Assembly (NCBI RefSeq): GCF_948948975.1
Contig: NZ_CARBVX010000004.1
Span: forward strand, 1-64,000
Direction: 5' to 3'
DNA from: an uncultured Lactobacillus sp.
GTDB taxonomy: Bacteria; Bacillota; Bacilli; Lactobacillales; Lactobacillaceae
DNA: 64,000 bases
Part shown: positions 45,771-55,904 of the stretch, piece by piece
Layout of the letters: each line of letters begins with the position of its first letter
Position numbering within the stretch: position 1 is the first letter of the stretch
Translations under genes and position numbers: made by a program
The notes under the pieces: generated by a model
What the model saw: the letters and a program-made list of their open reading frames with translations, nothing else
Database searches by the model: none
Told to the model about the DNA's origin: nothing

Positions 45771-48700
45771 TTACTTATCTCTACGCTTCTTACCAGCGCC
45801 TAAGCCGAACAAGCTACCTACTGCTGCAATAGCTAAACCTAAGATGCCAGCTGTATTTTCAGACTTAGCACCTGTTTGTGGCAAAGTAGCCTTTTCAGAA
45901 TGCTTAATTTGTTGTGCTGGAGTTGTAGTTGAAGCCACTTTGTTTTCAGTAGTTGTTGCTACATGCTTAGTAATAACTTGAGCAGTATTATTATTGTTAT
46001 TTTCCTTTGCGACAGCATCAACGTAAACCTTAACAGTCACATCTACACTTGTACCATCTGGGTAAGTTACAGTGATAACACCAGTATGTTCACCAACTGT
46101 AGCAACATCTGGTACTTCCTTCCAAGTGTACTTAGTGCCTTCTGGCATTTCATCCTTGTTCTTGATACCTTCTGCTGGATTTGGAAGAACGCCTGGAGTA
46201 GTGTGAATTGGTTGTGTTTCTGGTGTTACATTGTTTGCATTAACGATTACCTTCACAGTTACTTCGTCCTTTGAACCGTCTGGGTAAGTTACAACAATCA
46301 CACCAGTACTTTCACCTGGTTTAGTTACATCTGGCGTCTTTTCCCAAGTGTACTTAGTACCATCTGGTAAGTCACTCTTGTTCTTAATGCCTTCTGCTGG
46401 ATCTGGTACAACACCAGTCTTAGTGTTTACATCTTGACCTTCTGGGGTGTACTTATCGGCATCAGTTGTTGGGTTTGTTACGTGGATGGTTACTGGGACT
46501 TCGTCCTTTGAACCATCTGGGTAAGTTACAACAATCACACCAGTACTTTCACCTGGTTTAGTTACATCTGGCGTCTTTTCCCAAGTGTACTTAGTGCCAT
46601 CTGGTAAGTCGCTCTTGTTCTTGATGCCTTCTGCTGGATCTGGTACAACACCGGTCTTGGTGTTCACATCTTGACCTTCTGGGGTGTACTTATCTGCATC
46701 AGTTGCTGGATTTGTTACATGGATGGTTACTGGAACTTCGTCCTTTGAACCGTCTGGGTAACTTACTACAACTGTGGCTGGCTTGTCTCCTGCAGTAGTT
46801 ACATCTGGAGTGTCTTTCCATGTGTACTTAGTGCCATCTGGTAAGTCACCCTTGTTCTTGATGCCTTCTGCTGGATCTGGTACAACACCGGTCTTGGTGT
46901 TCACGTCTTGACTTTCTGGAGTGTACTTGTCTGCATCAGTTGCTGGATTTGTTACATGGATGGTTACTGGAACTTCATCCTTTGATCCATCTGGGTAAGT
47001 TACTACAACTGTGGCTGGCTTGTCTCCTGCAGTAGTTACATCTGGAGTGTCTTTCCATGTGTACTTAGTGCCATCTGGTAAGTCACCCTTGTTCTTGATA
47101 CCTTCTGCTGGATCTGGTACAACACCGGTCTTGGTGTTTACATCTTGACCTTCTGGAGTGTACTTGTCTGCATCTGTTGGGTTCTTAGTTACAGTTACGG
47201 TAACTGGAACTTCAACAGGTGAGCCATCTGGATAAGTTACGATAACTACAGCTGGTTTTTCACCTTCAGTACTTACATCTGGTGTTGTCTTCCATGAGTA
47301 CTTAGTACCATCTGGTAAATCACCCTTGTTGGCAATACCCTGGTCTGCATCTGGTACTTCACCGACCTTAGTAGTTACATTTTGACCAGTTGGAACTACT
47401 GGAGCATAGTTAATGTCAACAGTAACATTCTTAGTTTCAGCGGTAACTTCTTCAGCAGCTACTTTAGCATGACTTGGAGTATAGCCTTTAACAGTTGGTG
47501 CGTTAAATTCTGCCCAAGTACCATTTGCTTGGTTAAGTTCACCTGCCACATGCCATGCGTTCCAAGTAATCTCGCCAGTCACTGGATCAGTGTAACCGGC
47601 ATTACCTTGAGCATCTTCACGAGTAAAGTGAACAGTTTGGTCATGACTTACTGGATCTTGACCTGGTTCATGAACCACAATCGTACGAGTTACGTATTGG
47701 TTCATGTCATCGTTTACGCCTTCTTGACCTGGCTTGTATGGTACTGGAGTGTCAGCTTGCTTTTGGTAACTTACAGTAACGTTTACACCGTTTTGTGGCA
47801 CACCATCTTTTTCTGTTACTGCAGCAGCTGCTACTTCGGTTGACTTTGTACCATCTACGTATGAATCATAACCTTTAATTTGTTCTACACTAACTGAAGC
47901 AAATTCGGCTTTACCACTCTTAACGTGCCATGCGTTCCAAGTAAACTCGCCAGTCACCGGATCTTGGTAACCTGCGACGCCGTTAACATCACGAGTGTAT
48001 TCTACAGTTTGCGTTACTGGGGCAATTGCCTCATGTCCTGCTGGTACTTCGTAGTTAATGGTACGAGTTACTGACATGTCATCTCTAGTTGGATCGTATG
48101 GTACTGGAGTTGCATCTTGTTTTACATAAGTAATGGTGTCAGTAATATCGCTCGAATCTGGATTTACTGTCACTGCGGCTACTTCTGTTGCTTTAACATC
48201 ATTTACGTAACTGTCATAGCCTTTTTGTTCTTTAATATTGTAAACTGGGAAAGTTTCGCTGTTTGAGTTCCATGGGTTCCAAGTAGTTTCACCAGTTACT
48301 AAGTCCTTCACACCAGTACGTTCAAATTCAACTGAAGTAGTTCTTACAAGAGTCATGTCAGCATTAGTCTTGCCTGCTGGTACTTCTTGGATGGTTTGGG
48401 TAATCTTGCGGTAAGTATTCTTGTTGTTCTTGTCAACTGGAACAACTTCAGTACCGTGTTCAACCTTGTAAGTTATAGGTTGTGGATCATCTGAACCGAA
48501 CTTGTAAGATCTGATAACTTGTTGATTTGGAACTAGTTTCCAGTTAGTTGGGACATTTCCAGGTACATCAACATTAACAGTTTCATCAGTCTTACCAGGA
48601 ACGTTATAAGTACTTACCACATTACCATTGCCGTCAACATAGTTAATTACTAAAGTATGTTCGTTAGCAGCGTAAGTTACATTAACAACTTCATTTGCTG

Positions 48701-51700
48701 AATCTTCAGTAATTGTTCCTGAAGCTGGAACATATTGCTTACCATCAATAGTTTCAATAGTTGCACCAGTTGCAGTAGCTGTGTAGCCAGGTTTAGTTAC
48801 TTCATATTGTGGGAAGTTAGTTACTACTTGGCCTTCACTATTCTTAGCAGGTGCCCAAGCAGTATACGTTACTTGTTGATCTGCTGGTTTAGAAAGATCA
48901 GTTATCTTAGCACGACTGTAAATTACGTGTTGTACAACTGGAGCAGTTTCACCTTGAACAGTAATCGTACGAGTTATATCACGATAAAGGTCATGGTTAG
49001 TCTTGTCATCAACACCTTGATCAACCTTGATTACATTGACAGCTACTGGAACATCAAGGTAACTACCATCAGTAAAGTTGATCCGAACAGTTGCAGGCGC
49101 CTTAGCATCAGCTTTATCAAGACTTGGTAAAGTTTGCCAGTCAACTGAACTAATTTCAGCGTTATGAGCAACAGTTAAATCACTAGTATTTACAAGCTTT
49201 GAAGCATCCCCTAAAGCAGCCTTCAAATCAGTAACATCAGAGTTAACATTTGGAATAGTACCGTTAGCTTCTGCACCATAAATGTAAACTGATGGGAATG
49301 GGTAAGTTGACACAGGACCCTTACCATAAATTGGCCAAATTACACTTGAACTGTCAACAACAGCTGAATACTTAGGATAGCCAAATTGATTATTCTTCCA
49401 GTTAGTGTATTCAATAGTACCCGTACCGCCATTATTGGCTGCAGTATCCAAACTTGTTGGCTGACCATTACCCATGATGGCACCTAGGGCATTATTGAAT
49501 AGAACAGTGTTTGCTTCAGTCCAGCTAATCTTAATGTCACTAGCATTAATAGATTGTGGCGCGTTAACAGTTACACCAGCTGGATTATCACCAGTTTGGG
49601 TAAGAACATATGCAGTCTTATCGGCATTCAAAGTGTAAATGTATGGCTTACTGTAGCTTTGACCACCTTGGTAGTAGCTTAACTTGAAGCTTTCAATTAC
49701 TGGACCACCGATAATGTTCTTATCAGAAGTCTTGTGAGTTACGACATCATTAGCGTGAAGACTGAAAGTATGACCTTTATCGTCAATAATCGTAACATCG
49801 CCGTTGCCACTTACAGCAACCGGGATTGTAACTGTTTCAGTTGTACCATCTGGGTAAGTTACGACAGCAGTACCAGTAGTTGCGCCAGGCTTTGAAGTAT
49901 CTGGCTTAGTAGTCCAAGTTGCACTTGATGGGTAGCCGTCAACTGGGCTAGTTCCACCATTATTTAAGTTGGCAATACCTTCAGTAGCTGCTGGAGTACC
50001 GTCAACAGTAGTAGTAATCGGCTTAATTTCTGGCTTAGCGTTAACAATTACATTAGTTGGCACTTCATCCGTAGAGCCGTCTGGATAAGTTACGACAATT
50101 GTAGCTGGTTTCTTACCTGGAGTAGTAGTGTCTGGAGTATCCTTCCAAGTGTACTTAGTGTCGGTTGGTAAATCACTAGGGTTCTTAATACCTTTTTCAG
50201 CATCAGGAACTTCGCCCGCCTTAGTTGAAACGTCTTGACCTGCTGGTGTGTACTTATCTGCATCAGTAGTTACCTTGATTGAACTTTCTGGAATATTAAC
50301 ATTCAAGTAAGTTGGGTTACCATTAGCATCTTTATCAGTAAAAGTAATCTTGATTACTCCACCTTGACCATTTGCATCAGGCTTAGTTGCCCAAGTAGTA
50401 GAAGCAATTTCATCAGTTGGAATGTTGTTATCTACTAATTGACTGAATTGTTCACTAGTCAAGTCTGAACCAAGATCAACATTAACTGGAGTAGTTACAT
50501 TCTTAGCACCAGCACCCTTAGCATCAATGGTAAATGGATTAGTAGTTACAGTACCATTCTTTGAACCTAGAATATTCTTAGCAGCATCATTGTTAGTAAA
50601 GTCAACATTTACACTAGTAGTGATTTCCTTACCAGCTGCAGTTGCAGTATCAACATTAGTATCTGGAGTAGTAGTCCAGCTTACTGTTGATGGATCAATA
50701 GTAATTGGAGTTGTAGTAGTTGAAAGCTTACCATCTGTTAGTTCGTAACCTTCTGCAGTTACAACACTAGCAGCAGAAAGAACTTGTGAATTATCTGTAG
50801 TTTCGTGAGCGTTAAGCTTAGAAGTATCAACTGTAGTTACAACTGCACCGTTGTCACCCCAAATTACAGTTTGACCTGCCTTAGTAACAATTACTGGAAC
50901 AGTAATTTCATCAGTACTCTTATCTGGGTAAGTTACAGTTACTGGAACATTGTAAGCACCTGGAGTTACATCAGTACCCGGCTTAACAGTTACAGTACCA
51001 GTTGATGGATCAATTGTAGCCCAATCTGGTGTATCTGTACCTGTAGTAAATGTAGTTCCAGTTGGAGCAGTAGCATCTTTATCATCTTGAGTAGTAAATG
51101 ATGGGTCAACAGTCGCAGTTTGGCCTTGTTCAACATTTACTGGCTTGTATGATGGCGTGTAAGTTTCTGCATCAGTCTTATTGGTTACTACAAATGGAAT
51201 ATCAACGAAATCAATTGAACCATCAGCATAAACAACTGTAGCAGTTTGGTATGCTGGGGTAGTACCAGTTACTTCTAAATTACCATTGCTACTTGTTGGA
51301 ACAGATTTTGGTTGAACTAGTGGGTAATTCTTGTATTGATCGTTGAATTCTTTCCCATCGGTAGAAGCATCATACCAGTGAGTCTTAGTCCAATCTACAG
51401 TCTTATCATTATCCAAAGCACCGGCAATAATACCATCTGGTCCTTGAATATTTTCAATACCATCTTTAACTGTAAAGTCAGCTAACTTATGTTGAGTATT
51501 AGTATCAATTTCCTTTACAGTTGGTTGGTACTTGATATTATCCTTAATGTTTTGGTCTTGGTTTAACTTAGTACCCATTGCCAAACGTTGTGGTTGCCAC
51601 CAGCTAAAGTTGTTGAGCAATTGGTTCATGTAAAGCATTTGAACTGTCTTATCAGATAAGTTATTCAAATCAACACCGCTAGTAATACTTTGACCACCCT

Positions 51701-54002
51701 GATTCTTACCGAAGGTAACTGCGTTAGTATCAGAGTTAATTAGCTTATTAGTACCTTGACTAGCTGCTGGTTTAGAAGTACCAGGTGTAAAGGCATCTGC
51801 ATAGTTTCCCCAGTTGTTGGTTGTCATTAAGTTTTGCAAGTACCAAACATAGGATGGAGCGTCACTAGTATTAGCTTGGTCCCATTGAGCAATTGGCGTG
51901 TTGTATTCTCCTGATGCAGTACCTAAAATCTTATCCTTATTGCTGTTAATTTGAACACCATTGTAATTCAAGTAAGCGCCGTTAACTGTACCTTCAAGAC
52001 GAATGAAGTTACCAACGGAATCACTATTTAAGCGTTGGAAGTTTAAGTAGTATGGATTAATGATATCTAAAATTGCTTCATTACTGGTACCAAACATTGT
52101 AATTAGACCAGTTTGAGAAATCTTTGGATTATTCAAACCAACTGCATTCCAGCCTTTTGGAATAGCTGCATTATCTTGTAAGTCTAAAGTAGCACCATCG
52201 CCAACTTTTAGTGTATACGTATCGTTGTTAACACCACCTGAACCAAAGGAAATTAATGGTTGTACAGCTGGCAAAATAGTACCATTAGCATCTGTAGTAT
52301 CACGGATAATTGTTAAACTACCTTCGTTAATTAAGCTAGCGTCGTGACTGATAGTATTGCTTACATTACCAACGGCAATTGAAATTGGCGCATAGTGGTA
52401 ACCATTTAATGTTGCGTTACCGTTGCTTCCCATTGCAACCCCATTGTTATCTTGCTTAGTCTTGATATTAACTACACCGGTCTTACCAATATTTACGCTA
52501 CCTGTGGTCATTACAGCGGAGTGACCCGCACCCATATTTGCATTCAATGTACCATTAACAGTAATGTTCCCATCTCTACCGTATTTAAGATAGGCTGCAC
52601 CCGGATCATCATTAGTCCAAATTCCGCGTACATCTGTTGCAGTAGCTCCATCACGAGAAACTGCATTTAAGTTAAGGGTGGCACCTTCATTGATAATTAC
52701 TTTACCCATGTCGGCTTCGATCATATTACCACCGACATTGCTACCATTATTAGTCTTGTAGGTACCAACATTCATAGTGGTCGTACCAGATTCAACTGTT
52801 ACGGTACCAGCTTGAATAGTAGAAGCATAGTTATATTGGGCATCACTGTTAGCGTTAACCCCTGTATTATTAATAGTGTTATTGCCTTTTAAGACTACAT
52901 TGATAGCGGCATTATAACCAGTTACCCCATGCTGGTCTCCAGCAATAAGTGAACCTTGCTTAATGTTCGCAGTAACACCATCTAAAGTAATAGTATCTTT
53001 TTGACTATTAGTAGCATTTACATTACCGAAATAGAAGGTACCATATCCACCCTTATAAATAGTACGTTGGTAACCATCACCATTAACAGTAAGATCTTTT
53101 AAGGTTAAATCCCATGCAGAATTATTGTCACCTTGGTTAGCGTTAGTAAATGCTAAGAAATTAGTACCAAAATCAAGTGCATACTTGCCTTGACCATCAA
53201 TAGTTACCTTACGAGCAATATCCTTTGCTGTTACATCTAATTCACCATAATTATCCTTAATCGCATTGGCAACATCTCCGTTAGCGGTAATATCGTTTGT
53301 TAAGACAATATTACCAACGTTAGGATTAATTAAAGCCGCACCAAATGAGCTCCAGTCTGATGCTTCTTGAGTTTGACCTTGACTAGCATTTGCTGATGTT
53401 TGAACAAAGGAAGATCTCAATAATGAAGTCTTGTTCTGTTTGTTTGCATTATCCACATTAGCTTTAACGTTAAAGTTAGTTGTCTTCTGATCACTAACTG
53501 AATTTGATGAAGCAACAGAAGATGAAATATCGTTGTTCTTTACAGCTGCAGTTTTAGTTGTATCTTCTTTAGCAGCATCAGTTTTAACTTCAGTTGCTTC
53601 TTTTGAAGTGGTAGAAGATTCTGGTTGAGTTGCTTGCTTGTCTTGTTCAGCAGCAGTAGCTGATTGGACCTTTTGAGAAGCGGTGTCAACGTCAGCTTGA
53701 GCAGAATCAACGTTGCCCTGTGCGGTAGTTGGATTTACCTTCTCTGCATCAGTTGCTTTATTAGTTTCATCAATCTTTACATTTTGTTGAATATCATTTG
53801 ATTGATGCTCATTATTTTTAGTATTGTTTACTACAGGATTCTCTTCAGTAGCAGCTTGAACTTTTTGATTTCCAGCCATACTCATAAAGCTGAAACCAAT
53901 TAAAACAGAAGCGGCACCAATAGAAAACTTTCTAATTGAAAACCGTTCTTTTCTCGGTTCCATTTTACGGAGTTTTTCATGATAATTATTTTTTGATAGC
54001 AT
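45771..54002 (-). CDS. Giant LPxTG-anchored Rib-repeat adhesin (2743 aa)
   Basis: This 2743-aa surface protein starts with a YSIRK-type signal (RFSIRKFSIGAASVLIG) and an Ala/Thr/Gln-rich stretch to about 200. Residues of about 205-560 form a beta-helix-like head with repeated Asn/Gly and ITLDG, LKGNNTI, VNGTLN motifs, as in pectate-lyase-like adhesin folds. Many Rib-type domains follow (YPDGSxDEVPV units) and a central block of Mub-like segments (YTRDVNGVAGY, WNAWHV). Near the C-terminus four near-identical 79-residue Rib repeats precede LPQTGAKS and a basic tail. Likely roles are adhesion and a long stalk. It has a 270-base leader and its own terminator. Confidence 0.9.
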   Translation of the reverse strand: MLSKNNYHEKLRKMEPRKERFSIRKFSIGAASVLIGFSFMSMAGNQKVQAATEENPVVNNTKNNEHQSNDIQQNVKIDETNKATDAEKVNPTTAQGNVDSAQADVDTASQKVQSATAAEQDKQATQPESSTTSKEATEVKTDAAKEDTTKTAAVKNNDISSSVASSNSVSDQKTTNFNVKANVDNANKQNKTSLLRSSFVQTSANASQGQTQEASDWSSFGAALINPNVGNIVLTNDITANGDVANAIKDNYGELDVTAKDIARKVTIDGQGKYALDFGTNFLAFTNANQGDNNSAWDLTLKDLTVNGDGYQRTIYKGGYGTFYFGNVNATNSQKDTITLDGVTANIKQGSLIAGDQHGVTGYNAAINVVLKGNNTINNTGVNANSDAQYNYASTIQAGTVTVESGTTTMNVGTYKTNNGSNVGGNMIEADMGKVIINEGATLNLNAVSRDGATATDVRGIWTNDDPGAAYLKYGRDGNITVNGTLNANMGAGHSAVMTTGSVNIGKTGVVNIKTKQDNNGVAMGSNGNATLNGYHYAPISIAVGNVSNTISHDASLINEGSLTIIRDTTDANGTILPAVQPLISFGSGGVNNDTYTLKVGDGATLDLQDNAAIPKGWNAVGLNNPKISQTGLITMFGTSNEAILDIINPYYLNFQRLNSDSVGNFIRLEGTVNGAYLNYNGVQINSNKDKILGTASGEYNTPIAQWDQANTSDAPSYVWYLQNLMTTNNWGNYADAFTPGTSKPAASQGTNKLINSDTNAVTFGKNQGGQSITSGVDLNNLSDKTVQMLYMNQLLNNFSWWQPQRLAMGTKLNQDQNIKDNIKYQPTVKEIDTNTQHKLADFTVKDGIENIQGPDGIIAGALDNDKTVDWTKTHWYDASTDGKEFNDQYKNYPLVQPKSVPTSSNGNLEVTGTTPAYQTATVVYADGSIDFVDIPFVVTNKTDAETYTPSYKPVNVEQGQTATVDPSFTTQDDKDATAPTGTTFTTGTDTPDWATIDPSTGTVTVKPGTDVTPGAYNVPVTVTYPDKSTDEITVPVIVTKAGQTVIWGDNGAVVTTVDTSKLNAHETTDNSQVLSAASVVTAEGYELTDGKLSTTTTPITIDPSTVSWTTTPDTNVDTATAAGKEITTSVNVDFTNNDAAKNILGSKNGTVTTNPFTIDAKGAGAKNVTTPVNVDLGSDLTSEQFSQLVDNNIPTDEIASTTWATKPDANGQGGVIKITFTDKDANGNPTYLNVNIPESSIKVTTDADKYTPAGQDVSTKAGEVPDAEKGIKNPSDLPTDTKYTWKDTPDTTTPGKKPATIVVTYPDGSTDEVPTNVIVNAKPEIKPITTTVDGTPAATEGIANLNNGGTSPVDGYPSSATWTTKPDTSKPGATTGTAVVTYPDGTTETVTIPVAVSGNGDVTIIDDKGHTFSLHANDVVTHKTSDKNIIGGPVIESFKLSYYQGGQSYSKPYIYTLNADKTAYVLTQTGDNPAGVTVNAPQSINASDIKISWTEANTVLFNNALGAIMGNGQPTSLDTAANNGGTGTIEYTNWKNNQFGYPKYSAVVDSSSVIWPIYGKGPVSTYPFPSVYIYGAEANGTIPNVNSDVTDLKAALGDASKLVNTSDLTVAHNAEISSVDWQTLPSLDKADAKAPATVRINFTDGSYLDVPVAVNVIKVDQGVDDKTNHDLYRDITRTITVQGETAPVVQHVIYSRAKITDLSKPADQQVTYTAWAPAKNSEGQVVTNFPQYEVTKPGYTATATGATIETIDGKQYVPASGTITEDSANEVVNVTYAANEHTLVINYVDGNGNVVSTYNVPGKTDETVNVDVPGNVPTNWKLVPNQQVIRSYKFGSDDPQPITYKVEHGTEVVPVDKNNKNTYRKITQTIQEVPAGKTNADMTLVRTTSVEFERTGVKDLVTGETTWNPWNSNSETFPVYNIKEQKGYDSYVNDVKATEVAAVTVNPDSSDITDTITYVKQDATPVPYDPTRDDMSVTRTINYEVPAGHEAIAPVTQTVEYTRDVNGVAGYQDPVTGEFTWNAWHVKSGKAEFASVSVEQIKGYDSYVDGTKSTEVAAAAVTEKDGVPQNGVNVTVSYQKQADTPVPYKPGQEGVNDDMNQYVTRTIVVHEPGQDPVSHDQTVHFTREDAQGNAGYTDPVTGEITWNAWHVAGELNQANGTWAEFNAPTVKGYTPSHAKVAAEEVTAETKNVTVDINYAPVVPTGQNVTTKVGEVPDADQGIANKGDLPDGTKYSWKTTPDVSTEGEKPAVVIVTYPDGSPVEVPVTVTVTKNPTDADKYTPEGQDVNTKTGVVPDPAEGIKNKGDLPDGTKYTWKDTPDVTTAGDKPATVVVTYPDGSKDEVPVTIHVTNPATDADKYTPESQDVNTKTGVVPDPAEGIKNKGDLPDGTKYTWKDTPDVTTAGDKPATVVVSYPDGSKDEVPVTIHVTNPATDADKYTPEGQDVNTKTGVVPDPAEGIKNKSDLPDGTKYTWEKTPDVTKPGESTGVIVVTYPDGSKDEVPVTIHVTNPTTDADKYTPEGQDVNTKTGVVPDPAEGIKNKSDLPDGTKYTWEKTPDVTKPGESTGVIVVTYPDGSKDEVTVKVIVNANNVTPETQPIHTTPGVLPNPAEGIKNKDEMPEGTKYTWKEVPDVATVGEHTGVITVTYPDGTSVDVTVKVYVDAVAKENNNNNTAQVITKHVATTTENKVASTTTPAQQIKHSEKATLPQTGAKSENTAGILGLAIAAVGSLFGLGAGKKRRDK
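46210..47400 (-). repeat. Tandem 237-bp repeats encoding 79-aa Rib domains
   Basis: The marker GTGTAC recurs at 46447, 46684, 46921 and 47158, exactly 237 bases apart. Each unit encodes one Rib domain ending DEVPVTIHV. The inner copies are nearly identical at DNA level, and the flanking copies have diverged. This pattern is typical of recent unequal recombination. Confidence 0.9.
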
Positions 54003-54342
54003 TATCTGCTTCTCCTTTTTATAAATTGATAAATCATATTACAGGTCCAGTAGAGGTCTTTTTTAAATAAAAGATAAAATAACTATATCATATCTAAGTT
54101 TTTGTAATTAGTATAGTTTAATATTTCTTTTATTTTATACATCGCTCCAACAAATAGTTATGCGCTTGCACACGTTGGTAACTATAACATTTTTACTAAG
54201 CGAGACACTGAATCCAGTAAGAATATCTAACTGCCGTTTTTACAACTCATACTGTTGCTAAAATAACAGTTAATACACAGCTATTTTAACCTCCCCATTT
54301 ACTTTTTGTCAACATCTCTTTACCTATTTAAGTTATTTTTTC
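54003..54342 (-). promoter_or_regulatory. Promoter and long untranslated leader of the giant adhesin
   Basis: TTGACA-18-TAAAAT on the minus strand (54283-54312) is the best promoter, and it gives a leader of about 270 bases before the ATG at 54002 (AAAAAGGAGAAG site). The leader contains an inverted repeat ATAGTTA/TAACTAT around 54155-54186. There is no gene. Post-transcriptional control or mRNA stability are possible uses of such a leader. Confidence 0.55.
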
Positions 54343-54343
54343 C

Positions 54344-54373
54344 ACAAAAAAAGCTACCCAATTGGGTAGCTTA
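54344..54373 (-). terminator. Intrinsic terminator of the coaA-efp unit
   Basis: AAGCTACCCA and TGGGTAGCTT form a perfect 10-bp stem with a T-run on the minus strand, just behind the efp stop. Confidence 0.88.
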
Positions 54374-54379
54374 ATATAA

Positions 54380-54952
54380 CTATCTACTAATACTATCTGC
54401 ACGGCCTTTATAATCACCGGTTTCAGTTCCAATAATTAATTCTTCGCCTTCTTTAATAAAATCTGGTACAGTTACAACTAAACCTGTATCCATTGTTGCA
54501 GGTTTGCCACCACCAGCAGCAGTAGCACCTTTTATTTCTGGTTGAGTTTCCTTTACAGTCATTTTTACAGTAGATGGTAAGTTAATTCCAATTAGTTTAC
54601 CTTCATCAGTAAACTTAAGATCAACATTAATGTTAGGAATTAAAAATTTAGCTTCTGCCTCAAGATGTTCCTTAGGAATTAAATACTGCTCATAAGTATC
54701 TGTATCCATAAAAATAAAGTTAGTGTCATCGTCGTAAAGATATTGTGCTTTTTTCAAGGAAACATTAACTAACTCTACTTTTTCGCTAGGACGCATTGTT
54801 TTATGCACAACAGCTCCACTCATAACATCACGCAAATCCATTTGCATAACTGTATTACCCTTACCAGGTTTATGGTGATTACTCTTTAATACTTCAATTA
54901 ACTTACCGTCTTGATTAAAAATCATGCCCTTTTTTAATTCAATTGCTTGCAT
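54380..54952 (-). CDS. efp: Translation elongation factor P
   Basis: This 190-aa EF-P has three beta-barrel domains. The domain I loop reads HHKPGKGN, and the Lys in PGKG is the residue modified in many bacteria. The C-terminal TGDYKGRADS is conserved. It relieves ribosome stalling at polyproline, which matters here because the adjacent adhesins contain proline stretches. The ATG at 54952 is preferred over a TTG two codons earlier, based on the AGAGGT spacing. coaA lies 12 bases upstream, so both share a transcript. Confidence 0.95.
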   Translation of the reverse strand: MQAIELKKGMIFNQDGKLIEVLKSNHHKPGKGNTVMQMDLRDVMSGAVVHKTMRPSEKVELVNVSLKKAQYLYDDDTNFIFMDTDTYEQYLIPKEHLEAEAKFLIPNINVDLKFTDEGKLIGINLPSTVKMTVKETQPEIKGATAAGGGKPATMDTGLVVTVPDFIKEGEELIIGTETGDYKGRADSISR

Positions 54953-54964
54953 TAACAAATACCT

Positions 54965-55816
54965 CTAAAATTTCTTAATATACATATCACTAATTTCATG
55001 ATTACCGTACTTTTTAATAATCATGTCTGCTCTTTTTTTAGTTGGTTCAATATACTCGTGTAAGTTTTTCAAGTTCACATCTCGCCAAACTTTTTTGGCA
55101 AAAATATCGGCTTGCTCACGTGGTACATTAGCCCATTGATAAAAATAATTATCTGGATTATTGCGATTAATTTCTAGCATTAAATGATAGCGATCAAGAT
55201 ACCATCTTTCTAAATCTTCTTCAATAGCATCAAGATAAATCACATAATCTAAGAAATCACTTGGTGGCGCTTGCCCATTAGGTGGAACTTCAAGTAAATT
55301 TATTCCTTCTACGACTAAGATATCGGGTTGTTCAACTGACCCAACTTCATTAGGCACTAGATCAGAAATTTCCTGTGAGTATAATCGATATGGTACCCTT
55401 TCTTTACCAGCTTTAACACTTGATAAAAAAGTAGAAAAGGCATCCCAATTAAATGAGACTGGGAAGCCTTTTTGATCCATTAAGTTTTTAGCTTTAAGTT
55501 CTGCATTAGACATTAAAAAGCCGTCAGTAGAAACCTGAGCAATTTTTTTATCCGGTTCAAGGCGTTCAAATAACCGAGTTATTTTCTTGGCAAAAGTAGA
55601 CTTACCAACAGCAACAGATCCAGTTACTCCAATTATAAAAGGAATCTTTTGCCATTGGTCTTTATAAAATGTTTGTTGAGTATGATAAACAGCATTTTTT
55701 TGACTCATGATATATTGAAGATTCTTCATCATGAAAATTTCTGCACTAAATTCATCACTTGGAGGAATTAATGCCTGCCACTTATCAGGTGTCAAGTGTA
55801 AAAATTGCTCTTGCAT
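54965..55816 (-). CDS. coaA: Type I pantothenate kinase
   Basis: This 283-aa P-loop kinase has Walker A GVTGSVAVGKST and the CoaA landmarks TDGFLMSNAEL, VPYRLYSQEISDLV and VVEGINLLE. It phosphorylates pantothenate, the first step in coenzyme A synthesis. The protein is a little shorter than typical (about 310), mainly at the N-terminus. An AGGCGGC site precedes the ATG. It precedes efp by 12 bases. Confidence 0.93.
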   Translation of the reverse strand: MQEQFLHLTPDKWQALIPPSDEFSAEIFMMKNLQYIMSQKNAVYHTQQTFYKDQWQKIPFIIGVTGSVAVGKSTFAKKITRLFERLEPDKKIAQVSTDGFLMSNAELKAKNLMDQKGFPVSFNWDAFSTFLSSVKAGKERVPYRLYSQEISDLVPNEVGSVEQPDILVVEGINLLEVPPNGQAPPSDFLDYVIYLDAIEEDLERWYLDRYHLMLEINRNNPDNYFYQWANVPREQADIFAKKVWRDVNLKNLHEYIEPTKKRADMIIKKYGNHEISDMYIKKF

Positions 55817-55904
55817 AAAAAGCCGCCTTCCTTCTGCCTTGTTCCTAGTATTTTTACATTGTTCAGCCTATCATATATATTGAGAGAAAGAAAAGAAGAT
55901 ATCT

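Noticed and set aside
46210-47400. Regularly spaced repeats that could be taken for a CRISPR array
   Set aside because: The repeats are 237 bases, lie inside a coding frame and have no distinct spacers; no cas genes are present.
45963-52670. Several long open frames on the plus strand opposite the giant adhesin
   Set aside because: They have no ribosome sites, are rich in Ser, Thr, Tyr and Trp as expected from reading the reverse of a Thr/Val/Asp-rich repeat protein, and repeat with the same period.
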